The notes under the pieces: generated by a model
Seen by the model: only the letters and a program-made list of their open reading frames with translations
What the model was told of the DNA's origin: nothing
The model's database searches: none
Shown here: positions 32,826 through 40,427 of the stretch, in pieces
How the letters are laid out: each line of letters opens with the position of its first letter
Numbering within the stretch: position 1 is the stretch's first letter
Source of the DNA: Clostridium disporicum
GTDB taxonomy: Bacteria; Bacillota; Clostridia; Clostridiales; Clostridiaceae
Length of the DNA: 64,000 nt
NCBI RefSeq assembly: GCF_001405015.1
Contig: NZ_CYZX01000008.1
Span: forward strand, 86,312 to 150,311
Direction of reading: 5' to 3'
Program-made: the position numbers and the translations under genes

Positions 32826-33599
32826 TTACTTCTTATTTGTTTTTAAAATAATTTTTCTAGAGATAGCTCTAGGTAATAATTTATTTGCATTTACTAATAC
32901 TCTATTTTTAAATCCAGGAATTATAATAACTTCTCCTTTTTTAAACTTATCATATCCTACTTTAGCTACTATATCTGCATTCATAAGATACTTCTTAGCC
33001 TTTTCTGATTTCTTTATACCGGCTTTGCTTTGAAAACTAGTTCTAACAGGCCCTGGGCAAAGACACGATATATTTATTCCATATTCTTTTACCTCTTCAT
33101 GAATTGCTTCGGTAAGATTTAACACATATGCTTTAGATGCATAATATGTAGCCATTCTTGGTCCTGATGCAAAAGCTGCTGTAGAAGCAACATTTAATAT
33201 TCCTCCCGATTTCTTTTCAATCATCTTTGGTAAAAAATATTTAGTTAATTTAGTTAACGCTTTTATATTTATATCTATTAACTTCTCTTCCGTTTTCCAA
33301 TCTATCTCTGCAAATTCTCCAAATGAACCAATCCCTGCATTGTTAACTAAAATATTTATATCTATTTCATTCTTATTAATATATTTTATAAGCTTATCAA
33401 CTTCATCTTCTCTTGATAAATCTACATCTAACATGATAATTTTATTTTTTTCATTATTTAACTTATCTACTGCCATTTGTAATTTTTCTTTATCTCTAGC
33501 TACTAATATCAAATTATAGCCATCTCTTTCAAAAAGCTTTGCTAACTCATACCCTATTCCACTTGATGCTCCTGTAATTAAAACATAATTATTATCCAT
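32826..33599 (-). CDS. Short-chain dehydrogenase/reductase
   Basis: 257 aa, NAD(P)-dependent oxidoreductase with a Rossmann fold. Cofactor motif TGASSGIGYELAKLF (9-23), NNAGIG, the catalytic serine in NVASTAAFAS and the YASKAYV pair (Y-x3-K) are all present. It resembles the DltE/YqjQ-type classical SDRs. The C-terminal end (LLPRAISRKIILKTNKK) is basic. Substrate unknown. Monocistronic; its promoter side faces the ParMRC-like cassette. Confidence 0.9.
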   Translation of the reverse strand: MDNNYVLITGASSGIGYELAKLFERDGYNLILVARDKEKLQMAVDKLNNEKNKIIMLDVDLSREDEVDKLIKYINKNEIDINILVNNAGIGSFGEFAEIDWKTEEKLIDINIKALTKLTKYFLPKMIEKKSGGILNVASTAAFASGPRMATYYASKAYVLNLTEAIHEEVKEYGINISCLCPGPVRTSFQSKAGIKKSEKAKKYLMNADIVAKVGYDKFKKGEVIIIPGFKNRVLVNANKLLPRAISRKIILKTNKK

Positions 33600-33728
33600 A
33601 CTTTTCCTCCAATTCTTATAAAACCATTATATCATCTTATATTAGCAGTAGTATCTACGAAATTAGTCGATATTTTCCCTTATTTCACTCCCATATTATT
33701 ACATTTTTCTCAATATAAGTTATGTTAC

Positions 33729-33765
33729 TGTATATATTGTAAAGACAATCTATACAATATATACA
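33729..33765. promoter_or_regulatory. Operator-like inverted repeat before the partition cassette
   Basis: TGTATATATTGTA (33729-33741) and TACAATATATACA (33753-33765) are perfect 13-bp inverted repeats around an 11-bp spacer, 13 bp before the first gene. Likely binding site of one of the two RHH proteins. Confidence 0.65.
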
Positions 33766-33767
33766 AA
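33745..33767. repeat. Left copy of the 21-bp direct repeat flanking the cassette
   Basis: ACAATCTATACAATATATAC(A) at 33745-33765 recurs at 35333-35353 with one difference. It overlaps the right half of the operator. It may be a second RHH site pair or a footprint of insertion. Confidence 0.6.
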
Positions 33768-33777
33768 GGGGGATTTT

Positions 33778-33966
33778 ATGAAAGATGCAACAATAATGCT
33801 TCGTGTTACAGCCGAGCAGAAATTAGCAATAAAACGTACAGCTAGAAAACTTGGGCTCACTATAACAGAATTTACGCTTCTAAGTCTTATGAAAACAATT
33901 AGTGATACTGAAACTAGCCAAAATTCCGAAGTTACATTAGATTTGCTTAGCTCTAAAGATGATTAA
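33778..33966 (+). CDS. Small ribbon-helix-helix protein of the partition cassette
   Basis: 62 aa: an N-terminal strand (MKDATIMLRVTAEQKLAIKR) then two helices (ARKLGLTITEFTLLSLMK) and an acidic tail. This is the size and pattern of Arc/CopG-type ribbon-helix-helix (RHH) proteins, dimeric DNA binders common as plasmid copy-control, mobilisation or partition regulators. ATG after AAAGGGGG. It follows a perfect inverted-repeat operator and precedes the iteron region of a parM-like gene, so it probably regulates the cassette. It is not obviously the same family as the second RHH protein. Confidence 0.65.
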   Translation: MKDATIMLRVTAEQKLAIKRTARKLGLTITEFTLLSLMKTISDTETSQNSEVTLDLLSSKDD

Positions 33967-34094
33967 ACATATAAATACCATATAATCGCCATATAATAAC
34001 CATACAAAATTTCAATTAATTATTTTTGAACATAACTTTTTTTATGCAAAAAAGCATACTGGTGTATAACCAACATATAATCACCATACAATTA
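33967..34094 (+). repeat. Two groups of 11-bp iterons (candidate parC centromere)
   Basis: Four units in exact 11-bp phase begin at 33967, 33978, 33989 and 34000: ACATATAAATA, CCATATAATCG, CCATATAATAA, CCATACAAAAT. After 51 bp a second in-phase group begins at 34062, 34073 and 34084 (third-group units ACATATAATCA and CCATACAATTA are clear, the first is weak). Two groups of 11-bp direct repeats around the parM promoter region is the architecture of plasmid R1 parC. Between them lies the dyad TATGC-AAAAAA-GCATA. Confidence 0.7.
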
Positions 34095-34128
34095 CAATAA
34101 AAAAAATTTATAAAAGGATGTGATAGAA

Positions 34129-35022
34129 ATGAGAATAAGTGCTGATATTGGATATAATACTACTAATTTTATAGGCGAAAATATGGAAGGTTCCTTCCTT
34201 TCAACAATAAAAGAACAAACTCATGAATTAGAAACTGCTAAATATGTTGTAGAATATAATAATAAAACTTATTTAATAGGAAATACTGATGGTTTTACTA
34301 GTACTGAGCAGAGCAGAGAGAAAGATGCTATATTCCACCTTTGCTTATATACTGCTATTGCTGCTTCTATGACTAATACTATAGATAATAATGTTAGATT
34401 AATCACTGGTTTACCAGCTCAATTTTTTGCTGAGCAAAAGTTACCTCTAATAAGAGCTCTAAAAGATAGACAAGTTGCTCTTAAAATTAATGGTAAATTT
34501 AAAAGTTTTACTATAACTAGTGTTATAGTCTTCCCTCAGTCTGCCGGTTTATTTTTATATGATAAGTCATTAGTAGAAAAGGATACCTTAGTTGTTGATA
34601 TTGGCGGTGGTACAGTTGATATAACTTATATGAGTCAAGGACAATTTAAAGAAGCTAAAACCTACCCTCTTGGAGTTAACAGTATGTATGATACGTTACT
34701 TCAAACACTATCTAAATATGGAATTAACTATTCTAATCGCATGAAAGCGCAAGAACTAATTGATGATCGTTGCATTTATGTAGAAGGGAAAGAAATAGAC
34801 ATATCTAAAGATATAGATAGTATATTAAGCTTTAAAGCTAAAGAAATTATTAACTCTATAAAGCAGTCTTTTCCTGAACAATCCAAATACTCTAGATGGC
34901 TTTTTATTGGTGGTGGGTCACTCTTACTTAAAAAATATTTATCTGAATACAAAGTTCTTGATGATGCTCAAATGATAAATGTAAAAACTTATGATATTAT
35001 AGGACGAACTAAGAATGCATAA
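34129..35022 (+). CDS. parM: ParM/StbA-like actin-family ATPase
   Basis: 297 aa. Actin-like filament protein of the plasmid-segregation group. Phosphate-1 loop SADIGYNTT (4-12), phosphate-2 VVDIGGGTVDITY (155-167) and the adenosine-type motif WLFIGGGSLLL near 265 mark the actin/Hsp70 fold, and the overall length is that of short ParM proteins. In plasmids such filaments push DNA copies apart when capped by ParR bound to parC. I use the ATG at 34129; the GTG at 34120 touches the ribosome site. The stop overlaps the ParR-like gene by 8 bp. Upstream are parC-like iterons. No replication gene accompanies it. Confidence 0.85.
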   Translation: MRISADIGYNTTNFIGENMEGSFLSTIKEQTHELETAKYVVEYNNKTYLIGNTDGFTSTEQSREKDAIFHLCLYTAIAASMTNTIDNNVRLITGLPAQFFAEQKLPLIRALKDRQVALKINGKFKSFTITSVIVFPQSAGLFLYDKSLVEKDTLVVDIGGGTVDITYMSQGQFKEAKTYPLGVNSMYDTLLQTLSKYGINYSNRMKAQELIDDRCIYVEGKEIDISKDIDSILSFKAKEIINSIKQSFPEQSKYSRWLFIGGGSLLLKKYLSEYKVLDDAQMINVKTYDIIGRTKNA

Positions 35023-35293
35023 GAAAATAAAAACAACTATCACCCTATCTAGCCATATTAAAGAATTTGCCACAGAAGAAGCTAAAAGCTTAGGTTTAGA
35101 TTTTTCTGCTTATATAACCGTTCTTATTGTAGAAAAGCTCCGTGGTTACAATGTTATAAATACTATGCCTGCTCCTATTTCAACTAACTTAGATACATCT
35201 ATTAAGGATATACCTGTTGAACCTAAAGAAGAAATTGATGAATTCCAAATCGACGAATTGGACAGGCTGTTATCATTAACAGCAGATGAGTAA
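35015..35293 (+). CDS. parR: ParR-like ribbon-helix-helix adaptor
   Basis: 92 aa. The N-terminal RHH domain (MHKKIKTTITLSSHIKEFAT, then a helix EEAKSLGLDFSAYITVLIVEK) should bind the iterons. The C-terminal half is acidic and flexible and ends DELDRLLSLTADE, the type of tail by which ParR proteins contact ParM filaments. It overlaps the parM-like gene by 8 bp in a different frame, the usual parMR coupling. Assignment rests on position, fold pattern and size. Confidence 0.72.
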   Translation: MHKKIKTTITLSSHIKEFATEEAKSLGLDFSAYITVLIVEKLRGYNVINTMPAPISTNLDTSIKDIPVEPKEEIDEFQIDELDRLLSLTADE

Positions 35294-35313
35294 AACTCAT
35301 CTGCTGTTGTGTT
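35280..35313 (+). terminator. Terminator of the partition cassette
   Basis: CAGCAGATGAG and CTCATCTGCTG form an 11-bp perfect stem spanning the parR-like stop codon, followed by TTGTGTTTTTTG. Confidence 0.9.
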
Positions 35314-35332
35314 TTTTGTATTACTTGTTATT

Positions 35333-35356
35333 ACAATCTATACAATTTATACATTT
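35333..35356. repeat. Right copy of the flanking direct repeat, inside the ydcF-like 3' end
   Basis: ACAATCTATACAATTTATAC(A) at 35333-35353 matches the left copy at 33745 in 20 of 21 bases. It overlaps the stop codon and the last codons of the minus-strand YdcF/SanA-like gene. Confidence 0.6.
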
Positions 35357-35970
35357 AATTTGTGTCTTTTTAATATTTCTATATTAACTAAGAAAAAATC
35401 CTTAATTTGAGCTAAAACCTCTCTCCTCTTATATTTCTTCATTCTGTCATAAGGTCTTAAATCTGATGGTATCCCATATGCTTTTATTCCAAGCCTTCTT
35501 GCAATATATATAGCTCTTGGTAGATGATATCTATTAGTAGATATTATTGCACTATTTATATGAAAAATCTCTTTTGCTCTATACATACTGTCATATGTAC
35601 AAAGCCCTAATCCATCTAACAAAATTATGTTGCTATCTATCTCTTCATAATTTCTCTTAATCCATCTCTTCATTACTAAAACCTCATTATACGTTTCATC
35701 TTTTTCTTCACCTGTAAGTAAAATAGCTTTACAATCATTATTTAAATACGCTTCTACACCAGTCTTAATTCTATCTGCTAGAAGATCACATGGATTTCCA
35801 TCTGCTCGCACTCCCGCCCCTAACACGATAACAGCATCACACTTACCTATTACTGAATTTTTATTTAATATATATCTTTTATCGTAATTTTTTATTATTA
35901 GTAATATAGTTATAAAACTTAAAGCTGCCAAAATAACAATTATTAAACAACCCCACAATATATATTCCAT
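35347..35970 (-). CDS. YdcF/SanA-family membrane protein (DUF218)
   Basis: 207 aa. One N-terminal transmembrane helix (about 4-27) is followed by a DUF218 domain, starting DAVIVLGAGVRADGNPCDLL and including AIISTNRYHLPRAIYIARRL, where the Asn-Arg-Tyr-His region is characteristic. SanA/ElyC/YdcF members influence envelope integrity and undecaprenyl-carrier homeostasis; the exact activity is unknown. The last codons lie inside a repeat that flanks the partition cassette. Confidence 0.85.
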   Translation of the reverse strand: MEYILWGCLIIVILAALSFITILLIIKNYDKRYILNKNSVIGKCDAVIVLGAGVRADGNPCDLLADRIKTGVEAYLNNDCKAILLTGEEKDETYNEVLVMKRWIKRNYEEIDSNIILLDGLGLCTYDSMYRAKEIFHINSAIISTNRYHLPRAIYIARRLGIKAYGIPSDLRPYDRMKKYKRREVLAQIKDFFLVNIEILKRHKLNV

Positions 35971-36160
35971 ATATACTCCTAAAAAAATAATATAGTATAT
36001 TGTATGTTATATTTAATTTTTTTGTATCTTTATTTTACCATGTATAACCTTATTCTATTCTTTCTTATCGCCATCAAAATGACACAAAACAGGTATATTA
36101 TTAAATACATAAAGTAGTTAAAGCATTATTATTTACCCCTAAAAAACCACCATAAATAAA

Positions 36161-36199
36161 AAACTAGTACCAAATGTCCCCCAACTATGGTACTAGTTT
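36161..36199 (-). terminator. Terminator of the acetyltransferase gene
   Basis: AAACTAGTACCA and TGGTACTAGTTT form a 12-bp perfect stem with T-runs on both strands. The 35971-36160 stretch before it shows nothing else. Confidence 0.9.
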
Positions 36200-36205
36200 T
36201 TTTTG

Positions 36206-36652
36206 TTATAATTCAATATTCATTTTTACATGAGGTATATTCACTTCGTCATACACATCTGAAATCACCTTAAACCCTACACTTTCATATAAGTCCTTAA
36301 CGTATAATTGTGCAGATAAAACCACTGTGCTTTCATTTAGATTATTTTTTATAAACTCTAAAGAAGCTTCCATCATCTTTTTGGCTACGCCTTTTCTTCT
36401 GTGACTTTGGAGTACTAAAACTCTTCCAATGGATATATTGTCATATCCCATTCCCTTAGGAACTATTCTTGAATAAGCTACAACTCTTCCCTCTTCTTTT
36501 AACATTACATGATGACATTTCTTATCTTTATCATCAAAATCTTGCTCTGAAGTAATCTCCTGTTCACAAACAAAAACCTCAAACCTAGACTTAGCAATCT
36601 CATACATCTCATCAACGGTTAAGTCATTAAAAGATTTTATTTCAAAATCCAT
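36206..36652 (-). CDS. GNAT-family N-acetyltransferase (ElaA-like)
   Basis: 148 aa from the ATG at 36652 (MDFEIKSFNDLTVDEMYEIA), which follows GAGGAG; an in-frame ATG seven codons upstream lacks a ribosome site. GNAT fold with acetyl-CoA loop VLQSHRRKGVAKKMMEASLE (Q/RxxGxG/A). The N-terminal RFEVFVCEQEI matches the ElaA/YjcF-type subgroup. Acceptor substrate unknown. Its start lies 38 bp after proA, so it could be the last gene of a proBA operon. Confidence 0.87.
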   Translation of the reverse strand: MDFEIKSFNDLTVDEMYEIAKSRFEVFVCEQEITSEQDFDDKDKKCHHVMLKEEGRVVAYSRIVPKGMGYDNISIGRVLVLQSHRRKGVAKKMMEASLEFIKNNLNESTVVLSAQLYVKDLYESVGFKVISDVYDEVNIPHVKMNIEL

Positions 36653-36689
36653 ATACTCCTCAACTCCTTTCATCTTTTACGAAATCAAA

Positions 36690-37934
36690 CTACCTTATTT
36701 GTCCGTTTCCATAAATAATATATTTAATAGTAGTAAGTTCTTTTAATCCCATAGGTCCTCTTGCATGAAGCTTTTGAGTGCTTATTCCTATCTCAGCTCC
36801 AAAACCAAACTCTTCACCATCTGTAAATCTAGTTGATGCATTAACATAAACTGCTGCTGAATTTACCCTTTGTAAGAATTTTTGTGAATTTTCATAGCTC
36901 TTTGTAACTATAGCTTCAGAATGTCCTGAACTAAAGCTATTTATATGAGTTATAGCTTCGTCTATATCTTTAACAACTTTAACACCTATCTTATAATCTA
37001 GATATTCGTTGTACCATTCTTCTTCTGATGCAAGAATTATATCTTTATCATAAGCTATAGCACTTTCATCTCCTCTTACTTCTACTCCGCTAGCTCTTAG
37101 CTCTTTTAATATAAATGGCATAAAGTCATCAGCTATCTTTTCATTAACTAATAACTTCTCTGCTGCATTACAAACTGATGGTCTTGAAGTCTTAGCATTT
37201 ATAACTATATTCTTAGCCATTTCAAAATCACATTCTTCATCAATATATATGTGACAATTTCCTGTTCCTGTTTCTATTACTGGCACAGTTGCATTATTTA
37301 CTACAGCTTTAATCAGCCCTGCTCCACCTCTTGGAATAAGAACATCTATATAGTCATTTAATCTCATCATTTCAGTAGCTACTTCTCTACTAGTATCTTC
37401 TATTAATTGAATACTATTTTCTGGTAAGTCTACAGATTTTAAAGCTTCAATTAGTACCTTTACTATAGCTTTATTAGAATATATAGCTTCTTTACCACCT
37501 CTTAATATAACTGCACTTCCCGCTTTAAAACAAAGTCCTGCAGCATCACTAGTTACATTAGGTCTAGCTTCATAGATTATCCCTATTACTCCCATAGCAA
37601 CTCTTTTTTGACCTATTTGTAGTCCATTTGGTCTAGTCCACATTGATACAACTTCGCCTACTGGATCTGGAAGGCTAGCAACTTGTCTTAATCCATTAGC
37701 CATTCCTTCTACTCTTTTTTCATCTAACGATAATCTATCTAACATAGCTTTAGCTGTACCTCTATTCACAGCTTCTTGCAAATCTATTTTATTTGCTTCA
37801 ATTATAAAGTCTTTGTATTTTACAAGATAATCAGCCATAGCTAATAAACCTTTATTTTTTTCACCTGTAGATAAATTGCCTAATATATTAGAAGCTTCTT
37901 TTGCTTTTTGTCCTTTTAAAATTAACTCACTCAT
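36690..37934 (-). CDS. proA: Gamma-glutamyl phosphate reductase
   Basis: 414 aa, aldehyde-dehydrogenase superfamily. Second enzyme of proline synthesis: reduces gamma-glutamyl phosphate to glutamate semialdehyde with NADPH. The catalytic cysteine stands in SRPSVCNAAEKLL. Further family motifs are MGVIGIIYEARPNVTSDAAG and the end GPMGLKELTTIKYIIYGNGQ. ATG 11 bp after proB; clearly an operon. Confidence 0.97.
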   Translation of the reverse strand: MSELILKGQKAKEASNILGNLSTGEKNKGLLAMADYLVKYKDFIIEANKIDLQEAVNRGTAKAMLDRLSLDEKRVEGMANGLRQVASLPDPVGEVVSMWTRPNGLQIGQKRVAMGVIGIIYEARPNVTSDAAGLCFKAGSAVILRGGKEAIYSNKAIVKVLIEALKSVDLPENSIQLIEDTSREVATEMMRLNDYIDVLIPRGGAGLIKAVVNNATVPVIETGTGNCHIYIDEECDFEMAKNIVINAKTSRPSVCNAAEKLLVNEKIADDFMPFILKELRASGVEVRGDESAIAYDKDIILASEEEWYNEYLDYKIGVKVVKDIDEAITHINSFSSGHSEAIVTKSYENSQKFLQRVNSAAVYVNASTRFTDGEEFGFGAEIGISTQKLHARGPMGLKELTTIKYIIYGNGQIR

Positions 37935-37945
37935 AATTCATCCTC

Positions 37946-38755
37946 CTAATTATTTTTAAGAAATAATGTTCCAATTTCATTGCCATTCATTATATCTAAT
38001 AGAATAGTTGGTTCATTACCATTTGCTAATATCATATGTACTCCAAATGATGTTGCAGTTTTAGCCGCAGTTAATTTAGTTGCCATTCCACCAGTTCCAA
38101 GGCTACTTCCTGCACCTCCAGCACATGCTTCTAGCTCCGGAGTTATACATTCTACAACTTTTATAAGTTTAGAGTTTGGGTTTTTTCTCGGATCTGAATC
38201 ATAGAATCCATCAATATCAGAAAGAATTATTAAAAGATCTGCTGAAACCAATCCAGCAACTATCGCAGATAAGTTATCATTATCACCAAATCTAACTATA
38301 TTTTCTATTTCATCTATAGCCACTGTATCATTTTCATTAACTATAGGTATTATTTTATTTTCTATTAAAGTTTCAAATGTATTTACAACGTTCTCTCTTA
38401 CATGGTCATCTTCTATTACATCTCTTGTAAGGAGCACTTGTCCCACAACGTGACTATACTCTCCAAAAAATTTACTATATATATGCATAAGTTCACATTG
38501 TCCTACGGCAGCTGCTGCTTGCTTCTCTTTTATCGTTTTTGGCTTTTCTTTAAGTTTTAGTTTATTAACACCTACTCCAACAGCACCTGATGTTACAAGA
38601 ATAACTTCTTTTCCACTATTCATTAAATCAGAAATAACCCTTGTTAATTTCTCAATTCTAGTTAGATTTATATTTCCATTATCATAAGTAAGCGTTGATG
38701 TTCCTACCTTTACAACTATTCTGTTGCAATTCTTTAGTTCATTTCTATATTCCAA
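37946..38755 (-). CDS. proB: Glutamate 5-kinase, short form without PUA domain
   Basis: 269 aa. Phosphorylates glutamate in the first step of proline synthesis. Amino-acid kinase fold: RIVVKVGTSTLT (ATP loop), ILVTSGAVGVG, IPIVNENDTVA and FGDNDNLSAIVAGLV. It ends after the kinase domain at GTLFLKNN, so the C-terminal PUA domain of the E. coli enzyme is absent, as in many clostridia. Feedback inhibition by proline is usual in the family. Forms an operon with proA. Confidence 0.96.
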   Translation of the reverse strand: MEYRNELKNCNRIVVKVGTSTLTYDNGNINLTRIEKLTRVISDLMNSGKEVILVTSGAVGVGVNKLKLKEKPKTIKEKQAAAAVGQCELMHIYSKFFGEYSHVVGQVLLTRDVIEDDHVRENVVNTFETLIENKIIPIVNENDTVAIDEIENIVRFGDNDNLSAIVAGLVSADLLIILSDIDGFYDSDPRKNPNSKLIKVVECITPELEACAGGAGSSLGTGGMATKLTAAKTATSFGVHMILANGNEPTILLDIMNGNEIGTLFLKNN

Positions 38756-38941
38756 GATTCTCAGCTCCTATACTTTATACTTATCTTTATATTATAATTA
38801 TTTTCAATTATTTTTACCATAAAAATCAATATTCTATTTATTCTTATTTTTATGCATAAAGACTATTGATTTTTTATATTTTTGCATATAAAATTAGTAT
38901 TGTTGCATAAATATTAATTTTTACATAAAGGGGGATACAAA

Positions 38942-40321
38942 ATGGACATATCAAATTCTAAATCATTCAGTGAAAATAAATTTAATTTTAAAAACAATAT
39001 AAAATTTATCATACCTTCATTATTAGGTGTATTATTATTCATGACACCAATTAGCTATAATGGGGATATTACAATACCTGTTGCAATACTATCTAATAAG
39101 CTAACAGAATTACTTGGGGGTTCATTACCTTATATAATTGCTGCAACATTAGCTATATCAGGTATAATGACTTTTATAACTTCTGTTTTTAAACCTAAGT
39201 TTATTTTAGAAAATAATTTTTTAAAATCATTATTTAGTACAACACCTCTTTGGGCTATTTCAAGAATTGTTGGTAGCATCTTTGGTGTATTAACTTTATT
39301 ACAAGTAGGTCCTGAGTTCATAATTAGTGATGTATCTGGTGGGTTTGTATTTAATGATTTATTAACTATTCTTTTCTCAATATTCCTTTTTGCAGGATTA
39401 TTACTACCATTATTACTTAACTTTGGATTATTAGAATTCGTTGGTTCCCTTTTAACTAAGGTTATGAGACCTTTGTTTAAATTACCAGGACGTTCATCAA
39501 TAGATTGTATCACTTCATGGCTTGGAGATGGTACTTTAGGAATAATATTAACAAGTAAACAATATGAAGATGGATTTTACACTGAAAGAGAAGCAGCTGT
39601 AGTTAGTACTACATTCTCTGCTGTATCAATAACATTTAGCTTAATTGTTATTCAAACTATAGGACTTAATGGAATGTTTATACCATTCTACTTAACAGTA
39701 ACTTTTGCTGGTATAGTAGCTGCAATAATAGTTCCTAGAATACCACCACTTTCAAAGAAAAAAGATATTTATTATAAAGGTAAAAAAGCTGAAAATTCTT
39801 CAGAAGATGTTCCTGAAGGACATACATCTTTAAGCTGGGGATATAAATGTGCTATAGAAAAGGCTTCTCAAAATTCAGATGCAAAAAACTTCTTTGTAGA
39901 AGGATTTAAAAATATATTAGATATGTGGATGGGAGTTCTTCCAATAGTAATGTGTTTTGCTACAATAGCACTTGTAATTGCTGAATTTACTCCAATATTT
40001 AGAATATTAGGATTACCATTTGTACCTGTACTACAATTATTACAAGTACCTGAAGCTGTAGCAGCTTCTCAAACATTAGTTGTTGGATTCGCAGATATGC
40101 TATTACCATCAGTTATAGCTTCTACTACAATAACTAATGAAATGACTAAGTTTATAATTGCTTGTGTATCTGTAACACAGCTTATATACATGTCAGAAGT
40201 AGGTGGAGTTTTACTTGGTTCAAAAGTTCCTGTAAACTTAAAAGAAATATTAATAATTTTTGTAGAAAGAACTTTAGTAACACTACCTGTTATTGTACTA
40301 ATAGCAAACTTCCTTTACTAA
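38942..40321 (+). CDS. YjiH-family membrane protein with gate domain
   Basis: 459 aa, about ten predicted transmembrane helices. The nucleoside-recognition (gate) pattern appears in FIISDVSGGFVFNDLLTILF and again near the C-terminus (SEVGGVLLGSKVPVNLKEIL). This is the YjiH family, putative transporters of unknown substrate. ATG after AAAGGGGG. The upstream 90 bp carry four GCATA/ACATA motifs that look like operator half-sites. Confidence 0.82.
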   Translation: MDISNSKSFSENKFNFKNNIKFIIPSLLGVLLFMTPISYNGDITIPVAILSNKLTELLGGSLPYIIAATLAISGIMTFITSVFKPKFILENNFLKSLFSTTPLWAISRIVGSIFGVLTLLQVGPEFIISDVSGGFVFNDLLTILFSIFLFAGLLLPLLLNFGLLEFVGSLLTKVMRPLFKLPGRSSIDCITSWLGDGTLGIILTSKQYEDGFYTEREAAVVSTTFSAVSITFSLIVIQTIGLNGMFIPFYLTVTFAGIVAAIIVPRIPPLSKKKDIYYKGKKAENSSEDVPEGHTSLSWGYKCAIEKASQNSDAKNFFVEGFKNILDMWMGVLPIVMCFATIALVIAEFTPIFRILGLPFVPVLQLLQVPEAVAASQTLVVGFADMLLPSVIASTTITNEMTKFIIACVSVTQLIYMSEVGGVLLGSKVPVNLKEILIIFVERTLVTLPVIVLIANFLY

Positions 40322-40350
40322 TTAAAAGTAATAAAGGATACTTAATTATA

Positions 40351-40378
40351 AAATCAGCCCAAGAGGCTGATTTTTTTA
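40351..40378 (+). terminator. Terminator of the yjiH-like gene
   Basis: AATCAGCC and GGCTGATT stem (40352-40372), then seven T. Confidence 0.92.
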
Positions 40379-40383
40379 TAATA

Positions 40384-40409
40384 AAAAAAGAAACTGCATA
40401 AGCAGTTTC
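40384..40409 (-). terminator. Terminator of the ABC-class ATPase gene
   Basis: GAAACTGC and GCAGTTTC stem around ATAA, followed by seven T on the minus strand. Confidence 0.9.
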
Positions 40410-40427
40410 CACCTAAATTTTTAATTA

